Shown in pieces: positions 18,226 to 28,130 of a DNA stretch of 64,000 nucleotides. Source of the DNA: Planctomycetota bacterium (GTDB taxonomy: Bacteria > Planctomycetota > B15-G4 > JADJEK01); assembly GCA_016709145.1 (NCBI GenBank), contig JADJEK010000024.1:1-64000 (forward strand), read 5' to 3'. The notes beneath the pieces are model-generated. The model was not told the origin of the DNA. It saw only the letters and a program-made list of their open reading frames with translations, and did not search any database. The position numbers and the translations under genes were made by a program. Position 1 is the stretch's first letter, and every line of letters starts with the position of its first letter.

Positions 18226-20215
18226 TCACGCCGCGAACGAAACTCGATTGCGGCCGCTCTGCTTCGACACGTAGACCGCTTCGTCGGCTGCCTTGTACAG
18301 CGCCGTGCTGTGCTCCATGTCCGGCTTGCGCACCGCGATACCGAGGCTCGCCGTGACGTGCCCCTCGAAGGTGCCGTGACGGATCACGTGGGAGGCCAGC
18401 GCGTTGCGTAGGCGCTCCGCGACCGTGTTCGCTTCTTCCGTCGTCGTGTCGGGCAGGATGACCATGAACTCCTCGCCGCCCATGCGGCACACCGTGTCGG
18501 ATTTGCGCACGTTCGCGCCGAGGACTTTCGCGGCCTCGCGCAGCACCTGATCACCGGCGTCGTGGCCGAACGAGTCGTTCACGCGCTTGAAGTGATCGAG
18601 GTCGAGCATGATCACCGCCAGCGATTGCGTCTTGTTCCACTGGTCCTCGAGCTCGGCGACGCCGTAGCGGCGGTTCGCGACCTGGGTCAGCGCGTCGGTG
18701 TTCGACGAGTTGTTGAGCCGACGGTTCAAGATCGCGAGTTCGGCGACCTGGTCCTCCATCTTGCGGCGGTCGGTCGAGACCTGCTCGCGCAGCCGCACGA
18801 TGCGTTCGCCGGAACTCACGCGCGACAACAGGATGCGCGGGTTGAACGGCTTGGTGACGACGTCGTCGACGCCGGCTTCGAAGGCCTCGACCACGCGATC
18901 CTCTTCCTCACGACCGGTCAGCATCAGGATGTGGATGTCCTTGCCGAGCTCGATGCGGCGAATCTGCTTCACCAGCTCGAGCCCGTCCATCTCCGGCATC
19001 ATCCAGTCGGTGATGATCACGTGCGGACCGTGTTCGAGCGCGGCTTGGAGGCCGGCCTTGCCGTTGGGCGCGGAGATCAAGTTGTGACCCGTGCGCTTGA
19101 GATGCGTGAGCAACAGCCTGCGCAACACCGCATCGTCGTCGATCGCGAGGATCGTGAGCGGCTCGATCGCGGCAGGGTTCGACGCCGGCACTCCGTCCGA
19201 TTCGTCCGGCGTGGTCGGAGCATCGGCAGCGAGCGCGATCTCGGGGCCGCGGGCTGCGAAGGCCTCGGCGGCGCGCGCCGCGATCTCGGTGAACGGATCG
19301 ACCTTCGAGGTCCGGATCGCGAGCGTCTTGCCCCAATCCTGCCACTCGCGCGCGATCTGATCGCACGTCGCGATGAACTCCTGCGTGCTCATCTGGACTT
19401 CCTTGGCCCAGACTTCGACCTGAGACCACAGTGCGGGCCGGTTGGCCGCATCGTCGAGCAGGAGTTGCGCGATCGAGGACGACACGCGCAGCAACAGACG
19501 CAGCATCGTCGCGACGCGGTCGCTGTTGGCCGGATCATCGGCGGGGCTCGCCGCGAACGTCTCGATCGCGTGCGCGTACGGGTCGGGCAGATGCCAGTCC
19601 CGCAGCATCGCGGCGCCGAGTTCGCGATGGTCCATGTCGAAGACTTGCTGCTCGACGCGCGCGAGTTCGAGGTCGGTGGTGCGCGGCGACGTCTGCGCGA
19701 GCACGTCCGCGTAGGCCTGCGGATGGACGCACGCGAGCGCGAGTCGGCCGATGCCGGACAGCAAGCCGCAGATGTACGCGTCGGACGGCGCGCCCATGCG
19801 CTTGCGCGCGCTGATCGTTTGGCACGCGACGGCACGCGCCAACGACTCGGTCCAGTAGCGCTGGTAGTCGAAACGACTTGCAGCCACCCTGACGGTAGGC
19901 CGAGATCAGGAGAACCCGAGCGCGACGTTGCGTACCGTTCGCGCGCCGAGGCCGCACGACCGCGTCGTTGACGTTGGTGATGACCTTCACGCCGGCCGGA
20001 AGCCGCGCTGTTCGCCATCTTGATGATGCGGCCGGTCAATGCCGGGTCGGTTTGGATCGTCTTTCGCGATGTCGTCGGCGGAGAAGTCCTCCTCTGCGTG
20101 AGAGTGAGGATCTTCATGCCGACGCCAGCCGGCGATGGCAGGTTCCCGGTGAGCTTCAGTTCGTCGAACGACTTCTTCCAGGCCGAATGCTTGCCTCGAA
20201 AACGGAATCAGGAAC
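18226..20215 (-). CDS. HDOD domain + response receiver + diguanylate cyclase (GGDEF), frameshifted at the N-terminus
   Basis: The uninterrupted part (18226-19887) has 553 codons: most of an HDOD domain (GLLSGIGRLALACVHP, HRELGAAMLRDWHLP), a receiver with the acidic pocket DDD (250-252), phospho-acceptor D294 in ITDWMMPEMDG and K346, then a GGDEF domain with GGEEF (470-474). RKSD (461-464) lies five residues before it, which is the inhibitory I-site for c-di-GMP. The enzyme should make c-di-GMP under phosphorelay control. The first part of HDOD (LPSPAGVGMKILTLTQ, DPALTGRIIKMANSAASG, VITNVNDAVVR) lies upstream in other frames, so the gene starts near 20215 and has two or more frame breaks between 19880 and 20080. 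It is the first gene with clean host-like codon use after the IS region. Hpt lies just upstream. Confidence 0.75.
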
Positions 20216-20261
20216 GGAACGAACCAGGAGATCGAGAACGACGACGAGCTGGGGTGGACGA

Positions 20262-20642
20262 TCAGCCGCGCAGTCGCAGGAACACGGTGCGGATGCGATC
20301 GAACTCGGAGCGAGCACGCGCCACGAGTTCGGCCGCGCCATCGATCTGACCGCCGCGACCGAGCGTCTCGAGTTGCTTGCACAGGCTCGCCAATCCCAGC
20401 GCGCCCATGTTCGCGGAGCTCGACCTCAGCCCGTGTGCCGCTCGCTCCATCGCGCCGGCGTCGTTCGTGGCGAGCGCGGCTTCGACGGCTTCGAGCCGCG
20501 TCGGCGAATCGGCGAGATACGTGTCGATGAGATCGTGGAACAGCGACAGATCACCGGGGTCGCACAGGGACTTCAACGACTCGATCGTCTCGGCGTCGAC
20601 GACGCCGTCGAGATCCGCAGAGGATTGGGTCTGGTGGTCCAT
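20262..20642 (-). CDS. Histidine phosphotransfer (Hpt) domain protein
   Basis: 126 residues from ATG 20642, starting MDHQTQSSADLDGVVDAETI. The four-helix Hpt fold is indicated by LFHDLIDTYLADSPTRLEAVEAAL-like helices and by MERAAHGLRSSSANMGA, whose His is the phosphorylated residue (usual pattern AHxLKSSS). Such proteins pass a phosphoryl group from a hybrid sensor kinase to a response regulator. The neighbouring receiver-GGDEF protein, read in the same direction about 50 bases downstream, is the obvious partner. A longer start at 20750 is possible but adds an unlikely sequence. Confidence 0.85.
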   Translation of the reverse strand: MDHQTQSSADLDGVVDAETIESLKSLCDPGDLSLFHDLIDTYLADSPTRLEAVEAALATNDAGAMERAAHGLRSSSANMGALGLASLCKQLETLGRGGQIDGAAELVARARSEFDRIRTVFLRLRG

Positions 20643-20809
20643 TCGAGGTCCAGTTCTGCGCAGCGCGCACGCATCCGACGGTTTCGGGTGTATCGGCGGC
20701 ACTGTCGACATGAATGAAGGTGTTTTCTGGACGGCTCCGGGACTTTTCATTCACGCACCGTTGCGTCGCGCTTTGCCGCGTCTTTGCGTCCGGAGCTCAC
20801 GATCCATCC

Positions 20810-22390
20810 ATGACCTTTTCGATCCTCTGGTCGCTGTTGAGCTCGATCCCGTTTCCGTCGTCGCAGGCTCAGGCAGCTACCCCCTGGCTGACGCCGCTGG
20901 CGCGCATCGCGGTGGAACACGCCGAGATCCCGACCTACGACCCCGACACGAACTGTGCCTTCGTGGCGGCTGGTCACCACGTGGTCATGATCCACGTCGG
21001 TGGTGGAGACGATGCGTGCGTGATGCGCACGATCGACGTGGTCGCAGCGGCCGGCTTGCCCGAGCAGGTCGAAGGCGAGATCAGTCACGTGGCGATCGAC
21101 CCGCGCGGACGCGGCTTCTTCGCCGCGACGGTGATCCCGTCCGAGCGTTCGTCGATGCCCGGCCGCGTCGTGTTCGTGTCGACGCGAACCGCCCGCGTGT
21201 TGAGTGCGGTGTGGGTCGGCTTCCAACCCGATGGCTGTGCGTTCTCGGCGGACGGCACGAAGCTGGTCGTCGTCAACGAAGGCGAACCGACGATTCTGCC
21301 TGGCACGCCCGCCGCCGTGGTCGATCCGCCGGGCTCGATCAGCGTGGTCGATTTGTCGGGGATCGCGGTCGGCCGTGATCTGACGAAGTTGCGCCAACGT
21401 GCGTCGACCACGTACTTCGTCGGCGGACCCGACGTCGACGCGAGTGCTCTGCGGATCCATCCGTTCCACGCACGCAGCCCCGGCCTCGATCTCGAGCCGG
21501 AATCGGTGGTGATCCACGAGCAGCGCGCGTTCGTGACGTTCCAGGAGAACTCGGCGCTCGGCGTCTTCGACCTCGACGCTCGTGCTTGGCGCGCCCTCGT
21601 GCCGCTCGCGCCGATGGCACGTGTATGCGACGTGTCGGATCGGGACGGCGGAGCCCACGTCGACGCGGCGATCGAAGCCTGGCCGATGCCCGATCAGATC
21701 GCGGTCGCGTCGGTCCCGGCGCAAGGCGGCGGCGAGCGCATCGTGCTCGTCGTCGCGAACGAGGGCGACGATCGCGGCGACGTGTTCGAGGCGACATCGC
21801 CGCTCTCCGATTCGGCGCGGATCGCCGATCTACGCGCGCGTGGTCGGATCGCGGATTCGGTACCGACGACGCTCGATCGCTTGAAGGTCGACGCGCATCA
21901 CGGCGACCGTGACTGCGACGGCGTGATCGAGCGACCTCTCGCCCTCGGCGCGCGGAGTGTGTCGATCCTCGACGCGCGAACGCTCGAGCTCCTCGGAGAT
22001 ACCGGCTCGGCGTTCGAGCAATGGATGGCGCGTGAGTGTCCCACGCTGTTCAACGCCGATGCGAAGGACGGAGCGCCGAAGCTGGACGCGCGATCCGACG
22101 ATGCCGGACCCGAGCCCGAGGGCGTCCGCACGTTGCGCTACGACGGACGCACCTACGCGATCACGACGCTCGAACGGCCCGGCGCGCTGGCGTTGATCGA
22201 TCTCACGCAGCCGTGCGAGCCCCGCGTGCTCGGCGTCGCGTGTGTCGCCAGCGACGGCGACTTCGCGCCCGAGGGCCTGACGATCGTCGCGGCGGAGGAC
22301 TCTCCGACGGGCGAGCCGCTCGTGATCGTCGCGTACGAAGGCTCCGGCACCGTCGTCGTGCATCGACTGACGTTGCCGCGGCACGATTGA
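20810..22390 (+). CDS. Secreted choice-of-anchor I family beta-propeller protein
   Basis: 526 residues from ATG 20810. The first 25 residues (MTFSILWSLLSSIPFPSSQA) look like a signal peptide. The body shows WD/YVTN-like repeat strands: HVAIDPRGRGFFAATVIPSE, PDGCAFSADGTKLVVVNEGE, PGSISVVDLSG, LEPESVVIHEQRAFVTFQEN, VANEGDDRG, ARSVSILDARTLELLGDTGS, and PEGVRTLRYDGRTYAITTLE. This succession (VVNEGEP, then EPESV...FVTFQENSALGVFD, then GPEPEGV) is the signature of choice-of-anchor I proteins. The exact function is unknown. It is divergent from the Hpt gene, with 167 bases between the starts. Confidence 0.75.
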   Translation: MTFSILWSLLSSIPFPSSQAQAATPWLTPLARIAVEHAEIPTYDPDTNCAFVAAGHHVVMIHVGGGDDACVMRTIDVVAAAGLPEQVEGEISHVAIDPRGRGFFAATVIPSERSSMPGRVVFVSTRTARVLSAVWVGFQPDGCAFSADGTKLVVVNEGEPTILPGTPAAVVDPPGSISVVDLSGIAVGRDLTKLRQRASTTYFVGGPDVDASALRIHPFHARSPGLDLEPESVVIHEQRAFVTFQENSALGVFDLDARAWRALVPLAPMARVCDVSDRDGGAHVDAAIEAWPMPDQIAVASVPAQGGGERIVLVVANEGDDRGDVFEATSPLSDSARIADLRARGRIADSVPTTLDRLKVDAHHGDRDCDGVIERPLALGARSVSILDARTLELLGDTGSAFEQWMARECPTLFNADAKDGAPKLDARSDDAGPEPEGVRTLRYDGRTYAITTLERPGALALIDLTQPCEPRVLGVACVASDGDFAPEGLTIVAAEDSPTGEPLVIVAYEGSGTVVVHRLTLPRHD

Positions 22391-22478
22391 CCCGATCCTG
22401 ATTTCGCGCTGACACCGGATTCGCCCCGCGCGAGTGGAGTCCGTCGATCCACTGGCTCTCTGTGCGGAGGTATCGACG

Positions 22479-24842
22479 GTGATTCGAACGGTGCTCACTG
22501 CGACTCTGGTCGCGATCGGTTCGGCGTGCGCGAGCGCGCAGGTCTTCATCAGCGAGGTGTTCAACAACCCGCCTGGATCGACCGACACGACGCGGGAATA
22601 CGTCGAGCTGCAAGGCACGCCGGGCATGAAGCTCGACGGCTTCGCGTTCGCGGTGGCGAACGGTGTCGACTCGTCCTACTTCCTGCAAGGCGCGATCCCC
22701 CCGGTGCCGACGCCGGCGCCCGAGATCGACGAGTTCTTCTGCCTCGACGGCCTCTCGCTCGGTGCGAACGGTCTGCTCGTGCTCGCGATCGCGAGTCAGA
22801 ACAACTACCCGACGGTGTTGCGGATTCGAACTTCGCCGAGTGGATCAACCCCGAGAACGGCTTGTCGCAAGGCTCGGCCGGCAAGATGCAGAAACGACGG
22901 CTCGAACACCTTCTTCCTGCTGCGCCACCGTCCCGGTGCCACGCCGCAGGATCTCTCGAACCCGAAGGGCTTCGTATGGCGCAAGGCCGCGCTGCAAGAC
23001 TTCGAACTCGTGCTGTCGGTGATCGATCCTGACACCGGGATGATCGCCGATCGCTTCGGCGACGGTGAGCTCGACGAAGGCCAGCCGGACAACCTCGGTC
23101 CGAACTCGGTGACCAACGACATGCACGGTCTCACCGGCGGCGGAGTGTTCCTCGAGATCGTCGACGAGGTCTCGTACGAAGCGAACTCGGGCCTCGAGTA
23201 CGACACCGACGACCGACTCGTCGACGTCGGCAGCTCCGGCCAACCGCTGCCCGAGCGCAAGGTCCACACGCTCGACGATCCGCAAGGCTTCACGCCCGAT
23301 GCGGTCACGCGCGTCGACCATCGCGTGAAGGGTTCGGGTTGGGTCCCCGCGCCGGGCGCGGTCGGACAACTCGCGAACGGCAACAACTGGCAGGACACCG
23401 CGACCGAGCAGTGGATCCGCGGCGAGACCGTCGACGTCGGCGGCGCGTCGTACTACGACATCCAAGTCAACGTCGATCCGAACGCGCTGCAGCCGTACAC
23501 GACGCACGTGCCGCTGTGGCTCGCCGATGGTCAGGCGCCCGACTTCAACTTCGCCGCGGCGACCGGCTACAAGTTCGGCGGCGGGCCGCGTGAACCACCT
23601 GCGCGCGCGTTCGTCCCGGGCGACGTCGACCGTGACGGCGATTGCGACGTCGACGACATCACGAAGATCCGTGTGGTGTTCGGCAACGACGACTGGAACT
23701 TCGGCAACTCGCATCCGGCCGCCCCGGAGACCGATGCCGGCGATCCGACCACGCAGACGCGACCTTGGGACGTCGATGGCACCGGTGACAACGGCATCGA
23801 ACCGAGCGACCTGCAGTGGGTGTTGAACTTCCAGGGCGACGCGACGGGTCGCATCGTCGGGCGTACGTACGACTCGACGACGCCGTCGGTGTCGGGAGTG
23901 CATCTGAACTCGAACGCCGGAACGACGGCTGCCTTCAGTGCGGTGGCGACGCCGAGTTGCGGCGGATCGTTGAGCACGCTGCGCGTCGGTGACGCCGTCG
24001 AGCTGATCGTCTCGGGTCACGTCGTGTCGGGCGCGAACACGCTCGTCGGCGAAGAGAACGGCATCCAGCAGTTCACGCACGACCTCGTGCTGCAAAGCGG
24101 CGGCGTGCTCGCGATCGAGACCATCGACCTGCTGAACGGCTTCGAAGTGACGCGTCCCGAACTGATGCAGCCGTATCTCGGTGGCGCGGGTCTGGAAGCG
24201 CTCCACGGGTTCTCGACCAGCTTCACGCAGGGACTCGCCGGACCGCAGCCGATGTACCGCGTGGTGCTGCGCGCGGTCGGCGCCGGCAGCGAGACGCTGA
24301 TCGTGACGACGTCGTCGCGCGCGAACTTCGCCGCGTCGGCGCCGTTCGGTGCGAAGCTCGCGCACACGCTCCAGAACGGTGATCCGGCCACGGCGCAGTA
24401 TCCGGCGCCGATCGCGGTGTCGGTGTCGGCGTTCAGCGGAGCGGGTTTCGTCGCGCCGTACGGCATCGGTTGCGTCGGCGCCGGCGGCTTCACGCCGCGC
24501 CTGCGTGGCAGCGGGTGCTCGACGCCGGGTGGCTTCGTGAATCTGACGATCGAGAACGGTCAGCCCGGGAGTCCCGGCTTCCTGTTCATCGGCGTCGGCA
24601 CGGTGCCGGCGACGGTCGTCCCCGGTTGCTCGATCCAGGTCCTGCCGCTCGCGACGCTCGCTCCGATCAACTTGCCCGGGCTGTTCGGTTCCGTGCCGGG
24701 CTCCGGTGAGTTGACGCTGCCCGGTCTGCCGATTCCCGCGATCGCGCCGATCGGTGTCAGCGCGAACCTGCAGGTGTTCTTCGCCGATCCGACCAACTTC
24801 GTGTCCGGCACCAATCCGCTCGAGGTCCACATCGGACTGTGA
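22479..24842 (+). CDS. Secreted lamin-tail-domain/dockerin-like protein with a planctomycete-type C-terminal module
   Basis: About 787 residues. The GTG start at 22479 is chosen because GGAGG lies 8 bases upstream and a signal peptide follows (MIRTVLTATLVAIGSACASA, cut before QVF). The N-terminal domain starts FISEVFNNPPGS, typical of lamin-tail (LTD) domains. Near 23620-23830 two calcium-loop-like segments (DVDRDGDCDVDDIT and DVDGTGDNGIEPSDLQ) resemble a type I dockerin. The last 100 residues (GFVNLTIENGQPGSPGFLF onward) form a beta-rich module also found in 30527-32118. Between about 22820 and 22890 the frame slips out and back: a missing G near 22820 and an extra A near 22890 would restore LADSNFAEWINPENG. 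It is probably a cell-surface or extracellular protein. Confidence 0.75.
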   Translation: MIRTVLTATLVAIGSACASAQVFISEVFNNPPGSTDTTREYVELQGTPGMKLDGFAFAVANGVDSSYFLQGAIPPVPTPAPEIDEFFCLDGLSLGANGLLVLAIASQNNYPTVLRIRTSPSGSTPRTACRKARPARCRNDGSNTFFLLRHRPGATPQDLSNPKGFVWRKAALQDFELVLSVIDPDTGMIADRFGDGELDEGQPDNLGPNSVTNDMHGLTGGGVFLEIVDEVSYEANSGLEYDTDDRLVDVGSSGQPLPERKVHTLDDPQGFTPDAVTRVDHRVKGSGWVPAPGAVGQLANGNNWQDTATEQWIRGETVDVGGASYYDIQVNVDPNALQPYTTHVPLWLADGQAPDFNFAAATGYKFGGGPREPPARAFVPGDVDRDGDCDVDDITKIRVVFGNDDWNFGNSHPAAPETDAGDPTTQTRPWDVDGTGDNGIEPSDLQWVLNFQGDATGRIVGRTYDSTTPSVSGVHLNSNAGTTAAFSAVATPSCGGSLSTLRVGDAVELIVSGHVVSGANTLVGEENGIQQFTHDLVLQSGGVLAIETIDLLNGFEVTRPELMQPYLGGAGLEALHGFSTSFTQGLAGPQPMYRVVLRAVGAGSETLIVTTSSRANFAASAPFGAKLAHTLQNGDPATAQYPAPIAVSVSAFSGAGFVAPYGIGCVGAGGFTPRLRGSGCSTPGGFVNLTIENGQPGSPGFLFIGVGTVPATVVPGCSIQVLPLATLAPINLPGLFGSVPGSGELTLPGLPIPAIAPIGVSANLQVFFADPTNFVSGTNPLEVHIGL

Positions 24843-24877
24843 CGCGAATCAAATCCTGAAGAGCAGAGGCTGGAAAG

Positions 24878-24921
24878 AACACGAGCGGCGTGGCGTCGGA
24901 AGACGTCACGCCGCTCGTGTT
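24878..24921. terminator. Hairpin, 20-bp stem with one mismatch
   Basis: The arms 24878-24897 and 24902-24921 (starting AACACGAGCGGCGTG) pair with one mismatch around a GGAA loop. It lies 36 bases after the stop of the LTD gene. No T-run follows, so it is a strong hairpin but not a classical intrinsic terminator. Confidence 0.55.
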
Positions 24922-25030
24922 CGTGGTGCGAGCTTCAACGCCGAATGCACTCGTCCTTTCGCGCGTCTTGATGCGCGCAAGGTCTCCTGCGGCTCGTGTT
25001 CTTCGTCCCGACACCTTTGGAGATTCGACC

Positions 25031-26280
25031 ATGAAGCTTCGTTCGTCCATCGCCCTGCTCGCGGCCGCGTCGTTCGCGAGCGCGCAAGCCGCACAGACCC
25101 AGATCTCGCTCAGCGAGCTCTTTGTCAATCCGCCCGGAACCGACAACGGTCAGGAAGGGTTCGAGCTCTACGGCCCGCCGAGCACGTCGCTCGCCGGCTA
25201 CAAGCTCGTGATCGTCGAAGGGGACGGAACCGGCGCCGGTCTCGTCGACGTCGTGCTCGACCTCGGTGCGTTCTCGACGGGCACCAACGGTGTGTTCGTC
25301 TGGCGCGACAGCGCCGCGGTGATTTCGCCCGGCATCGATCCGAACTCGGCGGTCAACGTCGCCGACTTCGCGCCGGACATCGAGAACGGCTCGAACACGT
25401 ACATCCTCGGCTTCGGTACGGCGCCGGCCACGGCGACCGACCTCGACACCGACAACGACGGCACGCCTGACGTCGCGCTCACGGGGTTCACCGTGGTCGA
25501 TGCCGCCTCGATCGTCGAGAACGACGGTGCGTCGAACTTCGCGTACGCCGACGATCTCGGCTTCACGAACCTCGGGCCGTTCGCCGGTCCGACGCCGGCC
25601 GCGCACACGCCCGACGCCGCGTTCCGCGTCTACAACGACACGACGCCGTGCGGCTGCGTCCGGTGACGCGCTCGGCACGAACCCGGGTGGTCCGTACTCG
25701 TTCGCGATCGCGACCGGCGAGGCGTTCAACTTCGACCTGCAGGGCATCACCGCGGCGGACGTGAACCTCGGTCAGGTCAATCCGATCGCGGACAGCGACG
25801 GCGACGGCAAGGCCAACGGCTGCGACGGTTGCCCGACGGATCGGACCAAGGACGCGCCCGGCCTGTGCGGCTGCTTCATTCCCGAAGGTTGCTCGCTCGG
25901 CATCGACGTCAACGAGTTGAGCGCGACGACGGGCGGCACGCAGCAGTTGTTCCTGTACGGCGGCGCCGCGAACGCGGGCAAGCAGTACATCGTCATCGGC
26001 AGCGTCTCGGGCACGACCCCGGGTCTGCCGGTCGCGCCGGGTGTGACGCTGCCGCTGAACTACGACTTACTTTATCTATTCGATCGGCAACCCGAACACG
26101 TTCATCCTGTCGAACTCGCTCGCGAACCTGGACGGTGCGGGCAATGCCACGGCTTCGTTCAACCTCCCGCCGGTGGCGCTGCCGTTCGCGGTGACGATCC
26201 ACCACGCGTATCTCGTGATCGAGGGTGGCTCGATCCCGGTGTTCGCGAGCAACGCGGCGCCGGTGACGCTGAACCCCTGA
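25031..26280 (+). CDS. Secreted lamin-tail-domain protein with thrombospondin type 3-like segment, frameshifted
   Basis: About 416 residues over three frames. The ATG 25031 has TTGGAG upstream and a signal peptide (MKLRSSIALLAAASFASAQA). The LTD domain starts ISLSELFVNPPGT, so it is a tandem paralogue of the preceding gene. The central part has DSDGDGKANGCDGCPTDRTK, then PGLCGC, a thrombospondin type 3-like calcium-binding segment. The C-terminal part (LFLYGGAANAGKQYIVIGSV, then NPNTFILSNSLANL, and HAYLVIEGGSIPVFASN) resembles the beta module of related proteins. Breaks lie near 25660 and 26070. The stop TGA is at 26278-26280, just before a strong terminator. Confidence 0.7.
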
Positions 26281-26309
26281 TCGACTCCGACCGAGTCCGC
26301 GAGAAGCGA

Positions 26310-26347
26310 GAAGGGCCCGGCACCTCGATCGAGGTGCCGGGCCCTTC
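26310..26347. terminator. Perfect 19-bp-stem palindrome, bidirectional terminator
   Basis: GAAGGGCCCGGCACCTCGA at 26310-26328 is followed directly by its exact reverse complement up to 26347. It lies between two convergent genes (stops at 26280 and 26379) and can serve both. Confidence 0.75.
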
Positions 26348-26378
26348 GTTCATTCCGCGCGCTGCGCGGAACGACGCG

Positions 26379-27874
26379 TCACGGCGAGACGATGTCGAGA
26401 TCGACCGAGCCGTCGCCTTCGACGGGCTGGATCGGCGAGATCGTCACGGTGCACTTCTCCAGCGGGTTCGGCTTCAGGCCCGTGACCATGTCCTTCGTGT
26501 TGAAGCCCGAGAGGCGCAGCGTGTACTCACCACTCTGCGTCAGCGGCACTTGGACCAGGTACGCGCCGTTGCCGACCGACTGCGAATACGCACCGACGTT
26601 GTAGACCGACTCGCTCGGCGTGAGGAACGTGCGGGTCAGCGTGTTCGCGTGAAGGTCGTGCCGACGACGTTCACGTTCAACAGGGCGCCCTTCAGCGACA
26701 GCACCGGCACTTCGACGATGAGGTAGTCCTCGGACGCGGTGACGTTCTTGAGCGATCGGGGCAACGCGAGCTTCGGCAACTTGCGCTGGGTGGTGATCTC
26801 GAACTCACCCGTCGTCACTCCGTCGCCGAAGATGCGGATCGCGTGCGTCCCGGTGTTCGCGAACGTGAAGGCCTTCTTCTTGAACTTCTTCGACGCCTTG
26901 AACACGAACGTCTTCAACTCGGCGCCCTGGCTGTCGAGGATTTGAATCCGCGGCTTGAGGTTGCCGACCGTCGTCTTGATCCGGAACGTCATCTTCAATC
27001 CGGCGAGGACGTCGACGTCGATCGTGCGGAGCTTCTCGGGCGTCGGGATCGAGCCGATCAGGCGCTGACCAGGGATGAACTTCGGGTTCGCCACGATCAG
27101 CGTGACCGGGAAGTCGAAGCTCTGCGTCGCGTCGTTCGGAGCGTCCGTGTTGCGGAACTTCAGCGTCGTGGAGTAGGTGCCCGCGGTGAGCCCGGCGAGA
27201 TCGAAGCTGCCGACCGAGTTGATGCCACCGCCGGTCGGTTGCGTCCCGCTGGTCGGGGTGAGCGAGAACCACGAAACCTCGGGGTCCTCCGTGACCGCCC
27301 AATTCAACGACGTGCCCGACACACCGCTGTTCACGACCGTCCAGCTCTGACCGGATGGCAGCGGGTCGCCGACGGTGTACTGCGTCTCGACGTTCAACGG
27401 TCCGGCGACGCTGAGCTTCGGCAGCGGCAGGATCGCGTTGATGTTGAACTCGAGGATCGCGATCTTCGGCTCGGTGGCCGCGGCCGCCGTGTACGTGTAC
27501 TTGACGTTGTAGATGCCCGGCGTCGTCGGCATCAGCGCAGCGACGAACGACACGGAGACGTTCGTGGTGCCGCTCGCGACCAACGTTCCCGATTGCGGGG
27601 TCGGGTTGATCCACAGCGTGTTCACCGGATTCTCGGTGGACGTGTAGGTCCGGGCGATGGCCTCGCCGTTCTTCAGGCCGCGCACGACGTTCGTCGGAGC
27701 CGTCGTACCGATCACCCAATTGATCGTGGGGATCGTCAACGTCGACGACGTCGGACCGGCGACGAACGTGTCACCAGCCACTTGGTTGAAGGTAATGCCC
27801 GCTACCGCATCGGCGGCGAAGGCGAACCCGAGGGTGGTCGCCACGAGGGCGGAAACGAGACGCGGGTGATTCAT
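26379..27874 (-). CDS. Secreted beta-rich (Ig-like repeat) protein, one frameshift
   Basis: About 498 residues. The ATG 27874 follows GGGAGG on the reverse strand, and a signal peptide is clear (MNHPRLVSALVATTLGFAFA, then ADAVAG). The body is threonine-, proline- and valine-rich with repeated strands such as ISFVAALMPTTPGIYNVKYT-type and FDLAGLTAGTYSTTLKFRNT segments, the pattern of BACON/Ig-like domains. The last third (RIQILDSQGAELKTFVFK, then HAIRIFGDGVTTGEFEITTQ) resembles PPC-type pre-peptidase C-terminal folds. One base seems missing near 26645. Reading on in the next frame gives a natural end SVDLDIVSP at 26379. Specific function is unknown. Confidence 0.7.
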
Positions 27875-28130
27875 GGTCGCTCACCTCCCAGTGACCGGAG
27901 TCTATCCCGGCTTTTCTGGCCGGCCAACCGGCCGACGCGGAAAGGTCCGCGGAATGAGCCGGGTCTCACCGGCGGTCGCACGCGCGACACGGTTGCCGAT
28001 CCGCGTCGAAATCTGCGTGAGCATTCACGAACGGACGCCGGCGGCTGTTGGGGCCGACGGGTACGGGATCACGATCGAAGGTCGCTGTCGAAGAACCGTT
28101 CCGGGGTTCCAAGTCGAACGCCGGGTGGGA

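Noticed and set aside
22845..24830. Open frame of 661 codons on the reverse strand
   Set aside because: It mirrors the LTD/dockerin-like gene and consists of Arg/Asp-rich sequence without domains.
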